Below are positions 19,689 to 28,932 of a stretch of DNA of 64,000 nucleotides, piece after piece. The DNA is taken from NCBI GenBank assembly GCA_963745675.1, contig CAVUYM010000018.1, forward strand, positions 124,001 through 188,000, written 5' to 3'. Under the pieces are notes generated by a model, which was not told where the DNA came from, searched no databases, and saw nothing but the letters and a program-made list of their open reading frames with translations. The DNA is from JAUIIK01 sp963745675 (lineage in GTDB: Bacteria; Chloroflexota; Chloroflexia; Thermomicrobiales; CFX8). The translations under genes were made by a program, and so were the position numbers. Position 1 is the first letter of the stretch. Each line of letters begins with the position of its first letter.

Positions 19689-20531
19689 ATGAGATTGTGC
19701 AGCTTCGAGGTCGATGGCGCCCCCCACTACGGGATCGTCCACAAGGACGGCGGGATCGTCAGCCTGACGCGCCGGATCGGCGATCGCCATCCGACCCTGC
19801 TGAAGCTGATCGAGGCGGGGGCCGTCGGCGAAGCGGCGGCGCACGCCGACAGCGGCACGCCCGATTTCGGCGAAGACGAGGTGACCTACCTGCCGCTCTA
19901 CGAGGAACAGGTCGCCATCCATTGCGTCGGCCTGAACTACGCCGCGCACACCGCGGAGGCCTCGATGGAGCAGCCGGACTTCCCGCGGACCTTCTTCAAG
20001 ACGCGCTCGGCCCTGGTCGGCCATGCCGTGCCCTACGAGATGCCGACGCTGTCGGATCATTTCGACTTCGAGGGCGAGCTGGCCGTCGTCATCGGCCGGG
20101 AGGCGCGCAACGTCTCCGCCGCCGACGCGATGGACTACGTCCTCGGCTACAGCTGCTTCATGGACGGCTCGGTCCGCGACTATCAGCTCGAGCGGACCGT
20201 CAACCAGGGCAAGAATTTCGAGAAGTCGAGCTCGATGGGCCCGCATCTCGTCACCGCCGACGAGGTCGGCGACGTGTTGCCGCTCACCCTCGAAACACGC
20301 GTCAACGGCGCGCGCATGCAGCACACGACCTTCGACAAGATGATCTTCTCGATCCCCACGACGATCGAATACCTGAGCCACATCTGCCGGCTCAATCCCG
20401 GCGACGTGATCGCGACCGGGACGCCGGAGGGCGTCGGCTTCAAGCGCAAGCCGCCGCAGTTCCTCAAGAAGGGCGACACCGTCGAGGTCGAGATCGAGCG
20501 GGTCGGCGTGCTGAGCAACACCGTCGCCTAG
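19689..20531 (+). CDS. fumarylacetoacetate hydrolase (FAH) family protein, first copy
   Basis: This 280-residue FAH-fold enzyme covers hydrolases and decarboxylases acting on beta-diketones and oxo-enoic ring-cleavage products. Metal-binding acidic residues are visible in DFEGELAVVIGRE and SCFMDGSVRDY. The substrate-site region GLNYAAHTAEA and the C-terminal GDVIATGTPEGVGFKRKPP are typical. The start has AAGGAGTAGGGTC as ribosome binding site, 11 nt after the ferredoxin oxidoreductase gene. With the VOC gene 46 nt downstream it fits a ring cleavage then C-C hydrolysis sequence, as in the meta-cleavage or gentisate pathways. Paralogues lie at 26836-27684 and 29805-30705. Confidence 0.9.
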   Translation: MRLCSFEVDGAPHYGIVHKDGGIVSLTRRIGDRHPTLLKLIEAGAVGEAAAHADSGTPDFGEDEVTYLPLYEEQVAIHCVGLNYAAHTAEASMEQPDFPRTFFKTRSALVGHAVPYEMPTLSDHFDFEGELAVVIGREARNVSAADAMDYVLGYSCFMDGSVRDYQLERTVNQGKNFEKSSSMGPHLVTADEVGDVLPLTLETRVNGARMQHTTFDKMIFSIPTTIEYLSHICRLNPGDVIATGTPEGVGFKRKPPQFLKKGDTVEVEIERVGVLSNTVA

Positions 20532-20577
20532 GCCTTATCAGGCCCAAGCCTTCATTCCAGCCGGGAGGACCGGATCG

Positions 20578-21312
20578 ATGACCCGAACGATGACGATGGC
20601 AGGCAAGATCTACACCCGCCTTGGCCTGATGCCCTACGTCGCGAGCGCGGCAGAGCGCAGCCTCAAGGCCGAGACCTCGCGGGTGCCCGACCTCGACGAC
20701 GCCATCCGGCCGACCCACATCTCGCACCTCGCGATCGGCACCAACAATTTCGAGGCGGTCGCCGACTGGTGGCAGACGGTCCTCAACATGAAGCCGACGC
20801 TCGACGCCGAGGGGATGCGCTTCATGACCTTCGACAACGAGCACCACAAGATCGTCGTGTTCGCGTTCGACGACCTGCAGCGCCGGACCAGGGACGGCGC
20901 TCCCGAATTCTGCGGCATGCACCACATCGCGCTCACCTACGCCTCGTTCGCCGACCTGGCCGCGACTTATCGGCGGCTGAAGGCGGTGGGGATCGAGCCG
21001 TACCGCGGCATCAATCACGGCTCGTCGTTCGCGATCGACTATTACGATCCGGACTTCAATTGCTGCGAGCTCCAGTGCAGCTGCTTCCCGGGCGAGCAGG
21101 GGGAGAAGGCGCCGATGAACGAGTGGCTCGCGACCGGGGCGTTCAACCGCAACCCGATCGGTGTGCTGTTCGACATGGAAGAGGCGATCGACGCCTACGA
21201 GCGCGGCGTCGACGTGCGCGAGATCGTCTCGCCGTCGCGCATGCGCGTCGGCGAGCACACACCGGAGGAGCTTGCGGCCGGCGTGCTCGACGGCGAGAAA
21301 GAACCGGAATAG
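20578..21312 (+). CDS. VOC-superfamily protein, extradiol dioxygenase-like (paralogue of 8305-9006)
   Basis: The protein has 244 residues with a GGGAGGACCGGATCG leader. The VOC fold is seen in THISHLAIGTNNFEAVADWW, a second ligand histidine in GMHHIALTYASFADL, and a glutamate in NCCELQCSC. The C-terminal FNRNPIGVLFDMEEAIDAYERG matches the protein at 8305-9006, so the two probably catalyse related reactions on different substrates or successive intermediates. A second in-frame ATG at 20590 and a third at 20596 are possible starts. The gene lies between the FAH and SnoaL-like genes on the same strand with short gaps. Confidence 0.8.
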   Translation: MTRTMTMAGKIYTRLGLMPYVASAAERSLKAETSRVPDLDDAIRPTHISHLAIGTNNFEAVADWWQTVLNMKPTLDAEGMRFMTFDNEHHKIVVFAFDDLQRRTRDGAPEFCGMHHIALTYASFADLAATYRRLKAVGIEPYRGINHGSSFAIDYYDPDFNCCELQCSCFPGEQGEKAPMNEWLATGAFNRNPIGVLFDMEEAIDAYERGVDVREIVSPSRMRVGEHTPEELAAGVLDGEKEPE

Positions 21313-21330
21313 CCCAACAGAGGACCAACG

Positions 21331-21756
21331 ATGGACGAAAACCTTAGGCGCGCGATCGAAGCCGACTGCGCGAAGCTGATGACCCGCTCGGTCGTCCTGC
21401 TCGACAACCGCAAATACGAGCCGCTGGCCGACCTGTTCGGCGACGCCGGCGAATGGGTCCGCGGCGGCAAGTCGTTTCGCGGTTCCGCGGCGATCATGGG
21501 CTCGCTCGAGGAGCGCGCGACCGACATGGTCATCCGCCACGTGCTGTCGACCATCGACGTGACCGTGCACAATTCCGACCATGCGGACGGCATCGGCTAC
21601 TTCCTGGTCTTCAAGGCGACCGGCGACGGGGCCGAGCCCGCCTTGCCGGCGCCCCTGACCGGGCCGGTGATGGTCGCCGAGATGCGCGACCAGTATCGGC
21701 GCCTAGACGGCGTCTGGCGCATCCACAAGCGCGAGACGGCGCGGATCTTCCAGTAG
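21331..21756 (+). CDS. SnoaL/NTF2-like fold protein, short
   Basis: This 141-residue protein starts after an ACAGAGGACCAACG leader, 18 nt downstream of the VOC gene. It shows the SnoaL-like pattern: a helical N-terminus (CAKLMTRSVVLLDNRKYEPLADLF), central FRGSAAIMGSLEER, RHVLSTIDVTVH, and the final strand RRLDGVWRIHKRETARIF. Such proteins act as small dehydratases, isomerases or beta subunits of oxygenases. It is the last gene of a closely spaced series beginning with athL. No specific substrate can be deduced. Confidence 0.72.
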   Translation: MDENLRRAIEADCAKLMTRSVVLLDNRKYEPLADLFGDAGEWVRGGKSFRGSAAIMGSLEERATDMVIRHVLSTIDVTVHNSDHADGIGYFLVFKATGDGAEPALPAPLTGPVMVAEMRDQYRRLDGVWRIHKRETARIFQ

Positions 21757-21970
21757 CTGACCCCAGGCGGGCGGCGCGGCCGATGCGGCCGCCGTCCCAG
21801 TCCGCCACGTGGCCTCATAGGTGCCGGCGGACGGCAACTCCGTTGCAGATAGTGCGACGTATCCTGTATCATGCATCGAAGTCGTCGCCGTCGAAATTCG
21901 TCGGCTGCGCGATCGAGCAAGGGTGAATAACGCCGGCTGTGCCGGACACGCCAACAGGAGACCCGTCGAG
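21757..21970 (+). promoter_or_regulatory. intergenic region upstream of the third VOC gene
   Basis: This 214-nt gap has an AT-richer stretch (about 21845-21935) with TGCAGATAGTGCG, TATCCTGTATCATGCATC and AATTCG. It could hold a separate promoter for the following VOC gene. No clear terminator or palindrome was found beyond ATGCAT at 21870. Confidence 0.3.
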
Positions 21971-22588
21971 ATGGATGCATCGGGAGAGCCGGCCAAGGCG
22001 CCGTTGACGGCCGATCTGGACCGGCTGCGGATCAGCGAGATCGTTCTCAAGACGTCGCAGTTCGACGCGATGCGCCAATGGTATGTCGACGTGTTGGGGA
22101 TGGAGCCCTTCTACGAACGGCGGCCGGAAAAGGCGGGCGGGGCCGACGGCAAGTATCTGCGGGCGAGCGACGTCGCGCTGTGCTTCTTCCGCCTGCACCT
22201 CGACTATCCCTATGCCCAGGTGCTGGCGATCTTCGAGGTGCCCGACCTCGATGCCGATCCGGCGGCCGGTCCCGGCCTCCATCACATGCAGCTGCGGCAC
22301 GCCAGCCTGGAAGGGCTGTTCGACCGGTACGACCGCCTCAAGTCCGCCGGGTTCCAGCCTCACCGCACGGCCAATCACGGGCCGGGCACCAGCTTCTATT
22401 ACTTCGATCCCGACGGGAACAACGTCGAGCTCTCCGGGTCGAACTTCGAGACCGAGGCCGAATACCTCGCGTATTTCGCCAGCGATTCCTACAAGCAGAA
22501 CCCGTCCGGCATCGAGATCGACGCCGACGAATATGTCGGCCGCTTCAGGAACGGGACGCCCAAGGCGGAGCTGGTCAAGATCGGCTAG
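21971..22588 (+). CDS. VOC-superfamily protein (glyoxalase/extradiol dioxygenase-like)
   Basis: The protein has 205 residues. The ATG at 21971 follows an AACAGGAGACC ribosome binding site. The VOC features are LRISEIVLKTSQFDAMRQWYVDVLGMEPFY, then GLHHMQLRHASLEGLFDRYDRL with a candidate ligand histidine, and DPDGNNVELSGSNF with the C-terminal carboxylate. The first expected ligand histidine is replaced (EIVLKT), unlike the two larger paralogues, so its metal site may differ. The C-terminal SYKQNPSGIEIDADEYVGRF echoes the FNRNPIGV block of the others. It ends 27 nt before the convergent IclR gene. Confidence 0.75.
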   Translation: MDASGEPAKAPLTADLDRLRISEIVLKTSQFDAMRQWYVDVLGMEPFYERRPEKAGGADGKYLRASDVALCFFRLHLDYPYAQVLAIFEVPDLDADPAAGPGLHHMQLRHASLEGLFDRYDRLKSAGFQPHRTANHGPGTSFYYFDPDGNNVELSGSNFETEAEYLAYFASDSYKQNPSGIEIDADEYVGRFRNGTPKAELVKIG

Positions 22589-22615
22589 CCGGTCGCCCGG
22601 TCAGTCGCCCGGTGG

Positions 22616-23465
22616 TCAGTCGGCCGCGCCGCTCCGAATGCGTTCTGCGACGTCGTGGCCGAGGCGGGACGACGTCTCGTCCGCAACCCGTCTGAGGACC
22701 CGGGCGACCGGGCCGTCCGGCTCGAAGTCGACGGCGCCGTGGAGCCCGATCACCGTCAGCGCGAAGGCGATCTCGTTCTCGCGGTCGAACACCGGCACGC
22801 TGAGCGCGTCGAAGCCGCGTCGCCGCTCCTCGAAGGAGATCGATACGCCGGTCTCCCGGATCCGGGCCAGGTCGGCGTCGAGGTCGGCGCGCATTTCCTT
22901 GCGGGTCCGCTTCTGGCCTTTCGCCCGCGTGGCGAGTTCGCGGGTCAGCAGGGTCCCCGTCATCGACGCCGGCAGGTAGGCCAGCCACAGGCGGCCGGTG
23001 GCCGACGAGGCCAGCGGCAGCACGTGCCCCTCGCTGACCCGGATCGCGACTTCGGTCGGCCGGCCGCGCCAGCGCACCACCGTCGGGCCGTAGTCGCCCC
23101 ACACGGTCAGGTGCGCGTCGAGGTCCGCCTGGGCAGAAGCCCGCGCGAGCCCCTCGCCGGCGATGGCGATCGCGTCGATGCGCCCCAGCGCCGCGAGGCC
23201 GAGCTGGATCGCCGCGGGGCCGAGGTCGTAGCGCCCGCTGCCCTCTTCCTGCCGGGCGAGGCCGATCTCGACGAAGCTGGCGAGGTGCCGGTAGACCTTG
23301 CTGGTCGACATCCCCACCATGCGCGCGATCTCGCGCAGGAACATCGGCTCCGGCGACGCGGCCATCGCCTTGAGGACGGCGTAGCCGACCGCGACCGACT
23401 GGATGCCCTTGCGCGTGGCCGGCGTCTTCTCCTGTCTCGAACTGGGTTGCTTGCGGGTGCGTCAC
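22616..23465 (-). CDS. IclR-family transcriptional regulator, probable 5' frameshift
   Basis: The winged HTH (MFLREIARMVGMSTSKVYRHLASFVEIGLARQ) and IclR effector domain (RIDAIAIAGEGLARASAQADL, SFEERRRGFDALSVPVFD) are clear. In the HTH frame the coding sequence continues upstream as RKGIQSVAVGYAVLKAM, a typical IclR start, but a TGA appears before any start codon. Shifting frame by one base near 23438-23443 (TTCGA for TCGA) joins it to a GTG at 23465. If the break is real, translation could only start internally, at 23365 at the earliest. It probably regulates the adjacent catabolic genes, either the sulfatase and monooxygenase operon or the rightward VOC cluster. Confidence 0.85.
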
Positions 23466-23568
23466 ACTGTGCTTCCGGTCCGGCGAGGAAGGGGCCGAGG
23501 TCCGGTCGGCCGGGCCGATGCTCGGCGCGACGCCTCCCGGAACGAACGCTCGATGGCGAAGCCCTATC

Positions 23569-25170
23569 CTATGCCAGATTGGCCGGGTAGGGGCTCCGTT
23601 CGTCGGTCGCCATCAACGCCCGGGCGAGCCGCTCCGTCAACTCGGATTGCGTCTGGGCATGGCCCGGGTCGCCCCACAAGTTGACCATCTCGCCGGGGTC
23701 GGCATCGAGATCGTACAGCTCGCCCCAGTCGACGCCGTGATAGATCGTCATCCGGTGGCGCTCGGTGACCAGGGTGCGGCACCGTACCGGCAGATCGAAG
23801 CTGAGATAGGCCCGCTGACCGTCCTCCTCGATCAGCAGCGCGTCACGCTTCGTGTCCGCATCGGCCGGTTCCGGCCCGAACAGGCTTTTTCCCTGCATGC
23901 CGTTGAACGGGACGATCTTCGCCCGCTCGAGGATCGTCGGTGCGATGTCCACCGTGCCCGACAGGTCGTCGCGGCGTTCGCCCGCCGCTTCACTCTCCGG
24001 GTCGCACCAGATGAAGGGTACGCGAACGAGGCCCTGATAGTGCATCGGTCCCTTCAGCAGCATCTGGTGATCGCCTAGGAAATCGCCGTGGTCGGTGGTG
24101 AACAGGATCACCGTGTCGTCGGCGAGGCCGAGCCTGGACAGCTCCGAGAGGATCCGGCCGACCGCGTCGTCGATCATGGTGATCATGCCGCAGCTGAGCG
24201 CGATGGCCTCGCGGGCCTCGCGCTCCGTCACGGCGAAGCAGCTCGGCAGGTTGCGGACCGCCGTGCCGGCGTCGCGCTGGGCGCGCGCCCATTCGACATG
24301 CGGCGGCGGACGGTTGGTCACGTTCGTGAACGACTCCGGCAGCGTGACCTCGGCAGGATCGTACATGTCCCAATACTTCCCCGGCGGCGTGAACGGGTGA
24401 TGCGGGTCGGGGAAGGAGACCTGGAGAAAGAACGGGTCGTCGGCGTCGGCGGCCGCACGTTGCTCCAGAAACGACACCGCCTCGCGCTCGACATAGGTGG
24501 TCGGATAGAGCTCCTCGGGTAGGGCGGTCCGCCAAGCTTGCGGGCAGACGTAGTCGTGCGGCAGCGCATGGTCGGCGCCGCGCAGCGCTGCCGAGCCGGG
24601 GCGTTGCTGCTCGAGCCACTGGGCGTAGTGCCCGCCGCAACGGTCGCCGTGGAGCGTCACCAGCCGCACGTGATCGAAGCCGTAGAAGGGCGGGCGGATC
24701 GGGTCGCCGCCGCCGGCCCAGCTATCCGGGTGTTCCTGCAAGTAGCTGACATCCGTTGCGTCCGGCTTGCGCGCTTCCGCGAGCGCGGCGCTCGGCCGGG
24801 CGAAGCCCGCCGGCGGGTCCGACGGTCCGTAGCCGGGCGGCGCCACCGTCATGTTCTGGAGATGGGACTTGCCGACCAGCCCGGTCGCGTAGCCCTGTTC
24901 GCGCAGGACCTCGACGAAGGTCGTCGCCGATTGCGACAGGGGGATGCCGTTGTGGCGGACTCCGTGCGCCGAGGGCATTCGGCCGGTCATCAGGGTCGAC
25001 CGGTTGGGCATGCAGATCGGGCTGGCGACGTAGAACCGCTCGAACCGCGTGCCGCGGCGCGCCAGCCCGTCGATGTTCGGGGTCTGCAACTGCGGGTGGC
25101 CGTAGCAGCCGAGATAGTCGGCCCGGTGCTGATCGGTGATGATCAGGATGAAATTCGGTCGTCGTGCCAT
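23569..25170 (-). CDS. sulfatase (alkaline phosphatase superfamily), second copy
   Basis: This 533-residue type I sulfatase has the same architecture as that at 2052-3650. NFILIITDQHRADYL gives the first metal site. Cys53 in C-M-P-N-R is the formylglycine residue, and FTTDHGDFLGDHQMLLKGPMHYQ supplies the second metal site. The shared FPDPHHPFTPPGKYWDMYDPA block makes the two enzymes obvious paralogues. The ATG at 25170 begins at the first beta strand. The start of this gene lies 13 nt after the monooxygenase stop, implying that a sulfate ester is cleaved in the same pathway in which a phenol is hydroxylated. It has no signal peptide. Confidence 0.88.
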   Translation of the reverse strand: MARRPNFILIITDQHRADYLGCYGHPQLQTPNIDGLARRGTRFERFYVASPICMPNRSTLMTGRMPSAHGVRHNGIPLSQSATTFVEVLREQGYATGLVGKSHLQNMTVAPPGYGPSDPPAGFARPSAALAEARKPDATDVSYLQEHPDSWAGGGDPIRPPFYGFDHVRLVTLHGDRCGGHYAQWLEQQRPGSAALRGADHALPHDYVCPQAWRTALPEELYPTTYVEREAVSFLEQRAAADADDPFFLQVSFPDPHHPFTPPGKYWDMYDPAEVTLPESFTNVTNRPPPHVEWARAQRDAGTAVRNLPSCFAVTEREAREAIALSCGMITMIDDAVGRILSELSRLGLADDTVILFTTDHGDFLGDHQMLLKGPMHYQGLVRVPFIWCDPESEAAGERRDDLSGTVDIAPTILERAKIVPFNGMQGKSLFGPEPADADTKRDALLIEEDGQRAYLSFDLPVRCRTLVTERHRMTIYHGVDWGELYDLDADPGEMVNLWGDPGHAQTQSELTERLARALMATDERSPYPANLA

Positions 25171-25183
25171 GCCTGGATTCGCC

Positions 25184-26834
25184 TTATGCGGCCACGTCGT
25201 CGCGGGCGCGCGCACCCGGCGCGATCGCGCCCCTGACGCGGTCGATCAAGTTATCCGTATCCGCCGGCATCGCATCGCTCCGCCAGGCGACGTGCCCGTC
25301 GGGCCGGACGAGGACGAAGCGGCGCTCGTAGGCCCGGCGGACGTCGTCGTCGTCCAATGCGACGATTTCTAGCGGCACGCCAGTACGGAGTGCGGCGTCG
25401 TGAATCGGCGCGGCACCTTGGTCGGCGGGGGCGAGGTCGAGCAGGACGTAGCCCCGGCCGAACAGGTCGAGCGTCGACCGTCCGTCGGGCAGCCACACGT
25501 GCGGGGCGCGCGCGCCCGGCCGGGCGGTTTGGGTGAAGTGGACCGGATCGTCCGGCGGCGTCGGCGTCCCGTCCGGGAACGCAGATCGGCGAGTCGTCGT
25601 AGCGGTAACCGACATGGATGCCGTCGGCCCGATACTCGCGCTCCATCGCCGCCGCGACCGCCTGGCCGATCCGCCGGCGCGTCGCGTCGCCCTCGGGCGT
25701 GTCGTCCAGGATCGCGGGCTCGTCGATCTCGCCGATCATGCGCCCCAGGTTACCGGCCGCTTCGTCGACGTTGCGCTGGCCGACCGGGCGGCGTTCCAGA
25801 TCGTAGCTGTCGAGCAGGAACGGGCCGCCCCAGCCGTCCAGCGCTGCGGCCAGCTTCCACGACAGGTCGACCGCGTCGCCGATGCCGGTGTTCATGCCGA
25901 AGCCGCCGGTGGGCGACATCTGGTGCGCGGCGTCGCCGACCAGGAACGCGTCGCCCTTGCGATAGCTCTCGGCGACCAGCTGGCGCCGGGTCCACGGCAT
26001 GATCGACAGGATCTCGAACTCGAACGGGCGGCCGAAGGCGCGGTTGATGAGCTCACGGATCTCCGGTTCGCCGAGCGCCAGCGTCTCCTTGCTGCCGACA
26101 TACTGGAACCGCCAGTTGTCGCGGCCGTCGATCGCGACCATCGTCGCCCAGACGCCGCGGCGGCCGATCAGGATGTAGCGATAGACATCGCCCTTGTCGT
26201 GCAGCTGGTTGAAGGTCGGGCACCGGATCAGGACGTTCAGGCTGTAGGTCAGCGCCGGGTTGCCCTCGAGGGGCACACCGAGCCGGCTTCGGACGAGGCT
26301 GCCGGCGCCGTCGCACCCGGCGACGTAGCGGGCGCGAATCGTGGCGGTCGCGCCGGTCGCCAGGTTCTCGACATCGGCGGCCACCCCGTCGCCGTCCTGA
26401 GCGATCCCGGTCAGCCGATGGCGGTAGCGGAGGTCGTTGGTCGAGAACGATTCGGCGAAGTCCCGGAGGATGGGATCGAACATGTTCTGGGGGCACCGCT
26501 CGCGGCGCTGCGGGCTGAACGCGGGCGGTTTCGCCTGGGCCCGGCTCGGCCGCCGCTCCCGCACCATCTCGTGGCCCGTGATCGAGGTGACGAAGGCGAA
26601 GTCCTGGCCGTAATCCTGCGGGTAGGGGCAGTTGGCGACGGCGTCGACCAGGCCCCAGCGCCGGCAGAATTCCATGGTGCGGATGCCGACCAGATCCATC
26701 CGCGGCTGTTCGATCAGGCCGTCGGACTGCTCGACCAGGATCGTGGGGATGCCCCGCCAGCCGAGGTCGCCGGCGAGCGCCAGCCCGACGGGGCCGGCGC
26801 CGACGATCAGGACGGGGGTCTCTTCGGCGGCCAC
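25184..26834 (-). CDS. FAD-dependent phenol-type monooxygenase (second copy), frameshifted
   Basis: This class A flavin monooxygenase has about 549 residues. It contains the N-terminal FAD motif VLIVGAGPVGLALAGDL, the central CDGAGSLVRSRLGV, the GDAAHQMSPTGGFGMNTGIGD block, and the thioredoxin-like C-terminal domain (RAPHVWLPDGRSTLDLFGRG). Translation probably starts at a GTG at 26834, overlapping no gene and 1 nt from the FAH stop at 26836. The frame breaks near 25577: dropping one C from TTCCCGGAC gives V-P-D-G-T-P-T-P-P-D-D-P, the same motif as in its paralogues. It is co-oriented with the FAH gene upstream and the sulfatase downstream. Hydroxylation of a phenol released by the sulfatase is a reasonable inference. 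Confidence 0.87.
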
Positions 26835-26835
26835 G

Positions 26836-27684
26836 TCAGCTCTCGTCGACCACCGGGTTGCGCAGCGTGCCGAGCCCGGCGATCTCGACTTCGAGGACGT
26901 CGCCCGCCTTCATCCACACCGGCGGTTCGCGCCGGCTGCCGACGCCGCCCGGCGTCCCGGTGGCGATGATGTCGCCGGGCTCCAGTTGGGCGATCTGCGA
27001 GTAGTAGGCCAGCAGATCGGCGCTGTCGAAGCAGAGCTGGTCGATCGTCGAATGCTGCATGACCTCGCCGTTGAGGCGGGTCTCGATGGTCATGTCGGCG
27101 AAGTCCGGCGCGGCGTCCAGCGTGGTCATCCAGGGCCCGCACGCGCTCGACTTGTAGAAGTTCTTGCCCTGGTCGACGGATCGTTGCTGGAAGTCGCGGA
27201 TCGAGCCGTCCATCAGGATGGTGAAGCCGGCGACGTAGTCGCGCCAGTCCTCGCGCCGGATGTAGCGCCCGCTGCGTCCAACCACGACGGCGAACTCGCC
27301 CTCGTAGTCGAACTTCGTCGAGACCTTCGGCCGCACGATCGGCTGGCCGTGGCCGACGATCGCCTGCTGCGTCTTCATGAACAGCGTCGGGAACTCGGGC
27401 TTCTCCCGGCCGGTCTCCTCGATATGGTCGAGATAGTTGATGCCCGCGCAATAGCAGTTCACGGGCGCCGGGATCAGCGGCAGGTAGTCGACCGAATCCG
27501 CCGAGACGTCCGCCGACTGGCCGTCGACGACGCTGCGAACCTCGTCGAGCGCGCCGGCTTTCAGGACGGAGAGCAGGTCGGGGAACTTGTCCCCGACGCG
27601 CGATCCGAGATCGACGATGCCGCCGTCGACGAGCACGCCGTAGCTCGGCTCGCCGCGATAGATGTAGCTACCGATTTGCACCAA
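26836..27684 (-). CDS. fumarylacetoacetate hydrolase (FAH) family protein, second copy
   Basis: This 282-residue FAH-fold protein is intact. Its metal site appears in FDYEGEFAVVVGRSGRYI and TILMDGSIRDFQ, and its C-terminal core is ATGTPGGVGSRREPP then LEVEIAGLGTLRNPV. It heads a leftward operon with the monooxygenase and sulfatase. The GAGGAATTGG before its ATG serves as ribosome binding site. The promoter region upstream contains AATGCATT (27768-27775), one of a series of palindromes near the GntR gene. The likely role is hydrolysis or decarboxylation of a ring-cleavage product. Confidence 0.9.
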   Translation of the reverse strand: MVQIGSYIYRGEPSYGVLVDGGIVDLGSRVGDKFPDLLSVLKAGALDEVRSVVDGQSADVSADSVDYLPLIPAPVNCYCAGINYLDHIEETGREKPEFPTLFMKTQQAIVGHGQPIVRPKVSTKFDYEGEFAVVVGRSGRYIRREDWRDYVAGFTILMDGSIRDFQQRSVDQGKNFYKSSACGPWMTTLDAAPDFADMTIETRLNGEVMQHSTIDQLCFDSADLLAYYSQIAQLEPGDIIATGTPGGVGSRREPPVWMKAGDVLEVEIAGLGTLRNPVVDES

Positions 27685-27775
27685 TTCCTCCCTATGGGTT
27701 GATTTCCGGCCGCTGCGGCCAACGGGTTATGTTGCAAATATCGCATTACATCTTGTATCGAGCAATAAATGCATT
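27685..27775 (-). promoter_or_regulatory. AT-rich promoter region of the FAH-monooxygenase-sulfatase operon
   Basis: The region is markedly AT-rich (GCAAATATCGCATTACATCTTG, split here as GCAAATATCG and CATTACATC) and ends with the palindrome AATGCATT at 27768-27775. The same core recurs in other intergenic regions of this module and may bind the GntR regulator. Confidence 0.35.
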
Positions 27776-28024
27776 GCGCTTGTCTTTGTTCTGCGCGCAC
27801 GAGAATCCGGGTCGGGGCCTCGCGCGGCATTGGCCCGGGCTTCTGGCGTTTCGAGCGCCTCGAGCAGCGCCGCGCGTTCCCGGCGCGCGACCTCGATCGC
27901 CTTCGCCTTGACATGGCCGAACCCGCGGATCCGTTGCGGGCAGGCGGAGCAGCGCCTGGGTCGCGGACACGAAGACGTTGCCTTGCGTCTGGCTGTATTT
28001 GTCCTCGAGCGACAGAGAATGCAT
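27727..28024 (-). pseudogene. deletion remnant of a ferredoxin oxidoreductase gene
   Basis: The ATG at 28024 opens MHSLSLEDKYSQTQG-NVFVSATQALLRLP, which matches the start of the intact enzyme at 16158 (LEDRYLQESGRVFLSATQALVRL). With a one-base frame change the sequence then continues LPQRIRGFGHVKAKAIEVA and RRERAALLEAL, which matches the C-terminal end of the intact protein (LPDSVRGYGHVKDASMDRY). Everything between, about 1100 codons, is missing. It is therefore a fused N- and C-terminal stub, not a functional gene. After the homologous part the frame runs to a TAA at 27727. It sits between FAH and GntR genes, where a full copy would be expected by analogy with region 1. Confidence 0.75.
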
Positions 28025-28090
28025 TCGACCCTTACCCCCGACCTTTACCCAAACTGCGGCCGACAACGGCGCCAGCCGGCCCTTGGCGGC

Positions 28091-28100
28091 GTGCATGCAC
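28091..28100. promoter_or_regulatory. GTGCATGCAC palindrome upstream of the GntR gene
   Basis: This perfect 10-bp palindrome is about 95 nt before the GntR start. The TGCATGCA core recurs at 30771, 30846 and 36381 in the same module, so autoregulation by the GntR protein is a plausible reading. Confidence 0.4.
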
Positions 28101-28194
28101 AGGTGGCCGGACATCGCGATTGCCGCTATAACCGCGGCTCGACCGGCTTTCCGGAATGCCGTCGAAAATCGGCGGATCAGCTACGGCGCGCACC

Positions 28195-28932
28195 ATGTCC
28201 ACCCAGTTCGAAACCGTCCTGCTGCGGCTGCGCGAGATGCTCATGCGCGGCGACTTCAAGCCGGGTGAGCACCTGCAGGAAATACCCCTCGCCAAGATGC
28301 TCAAGGTCTCGCGCACGCCCGTCCGGCTGGCGCTCGGCACCCTGGCGCAGGAGGAGTTGCTGATCCACAAGCCCCAGCGCGGGTTCCAGGTCCGCCAGTT
28401 CACGGTCAAGGAGATCATCGACGCGGTCGCCGTGCGCGGCGACCTGGAAGCGATGGCCTGCCGGATCGTCGCCGAGCGGGGGCTTGGTGCGGACCGCGGC
28501 CGGACGCTGCGCGCCCTGATCGACGAGATGGGCGCGATCGCGGAGAAGGCCGAGATCGACTATTCCGTCTACGTCACCTGGTTCGAACTCAACGGCAAGT
28601 TCCACGACGCGATCGTCGCGGAATCGGACAACGCCTACCTGATCAAGTTCATCCGCCAGATCGACAACGTCCCGCTGGCGGCGTCGCGCTTCATCGCGGC
28701 GACGTCGCGCAACGCCGAGCAGATCCGGGGCGTGTTCGAACGGTCGCAGCGTCATCACGATCTGATCCTCGATGCCCTCAGGAACCGCCAGGCCAGCCGC
28801 GCCGAGGCGCTGATGCGGGAGCACGTCTACCAAGGCCAACAGGGCCTCCGCCGGCACCTGGAAGAGCTCCGCCGCGCCCAGGACAGGACCGAAGTGCCGC
28901 TGGCCAACCTCGTCGCTCCCGAGCCGATCTAG
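28195..28932 (+). CDS. GntR-family transcriptional regulator, FCD subfamily
   Basis: The protein has 245 residues. The N-terminal winged HTH reads LMRGDFKPGEHLQEIPLAKMLKVSRTPVRLALGTLAQEELL. It is followed by an all-helical FCD ligand-binding domain whose metal-site histidines are suggested by ELNGKFHDAIV and RSQRHHDLILDAL. The ATG at 28195 begins MSTQFETV and puts the HTH at the usual distance; an upstream ATG at 28156 is less likely. It overlaps the convergent PhyH gene by 4 nt. TGCATGCA and AATGCATT palindromes around it are candidate operators. It is the only regulator within this module, so it probably controls the surrounding catabolic genes. Confidence 0.93.
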   Translation: MSTQFETVLLRLREMLMRGDFKPGEHLQEIPLAKMLKVSRTPVRLALGTLAQEELLIHKPQRGFQVRQFTVKEIIDAVAVRGDLEAMACRIVAERGLGADRGRTLRALIDEMGAIAEKAEIDYSVYVTWFELNGKFHDAIVAESDNAYLIKFIRQIDNVPLAASRFIAATSRNAEQIRGVFERSQRHHDLILDALRNRQASRAEALMREHVYQGQQGLRRHLEELRRAQDRTEVPLANLVAPEPI

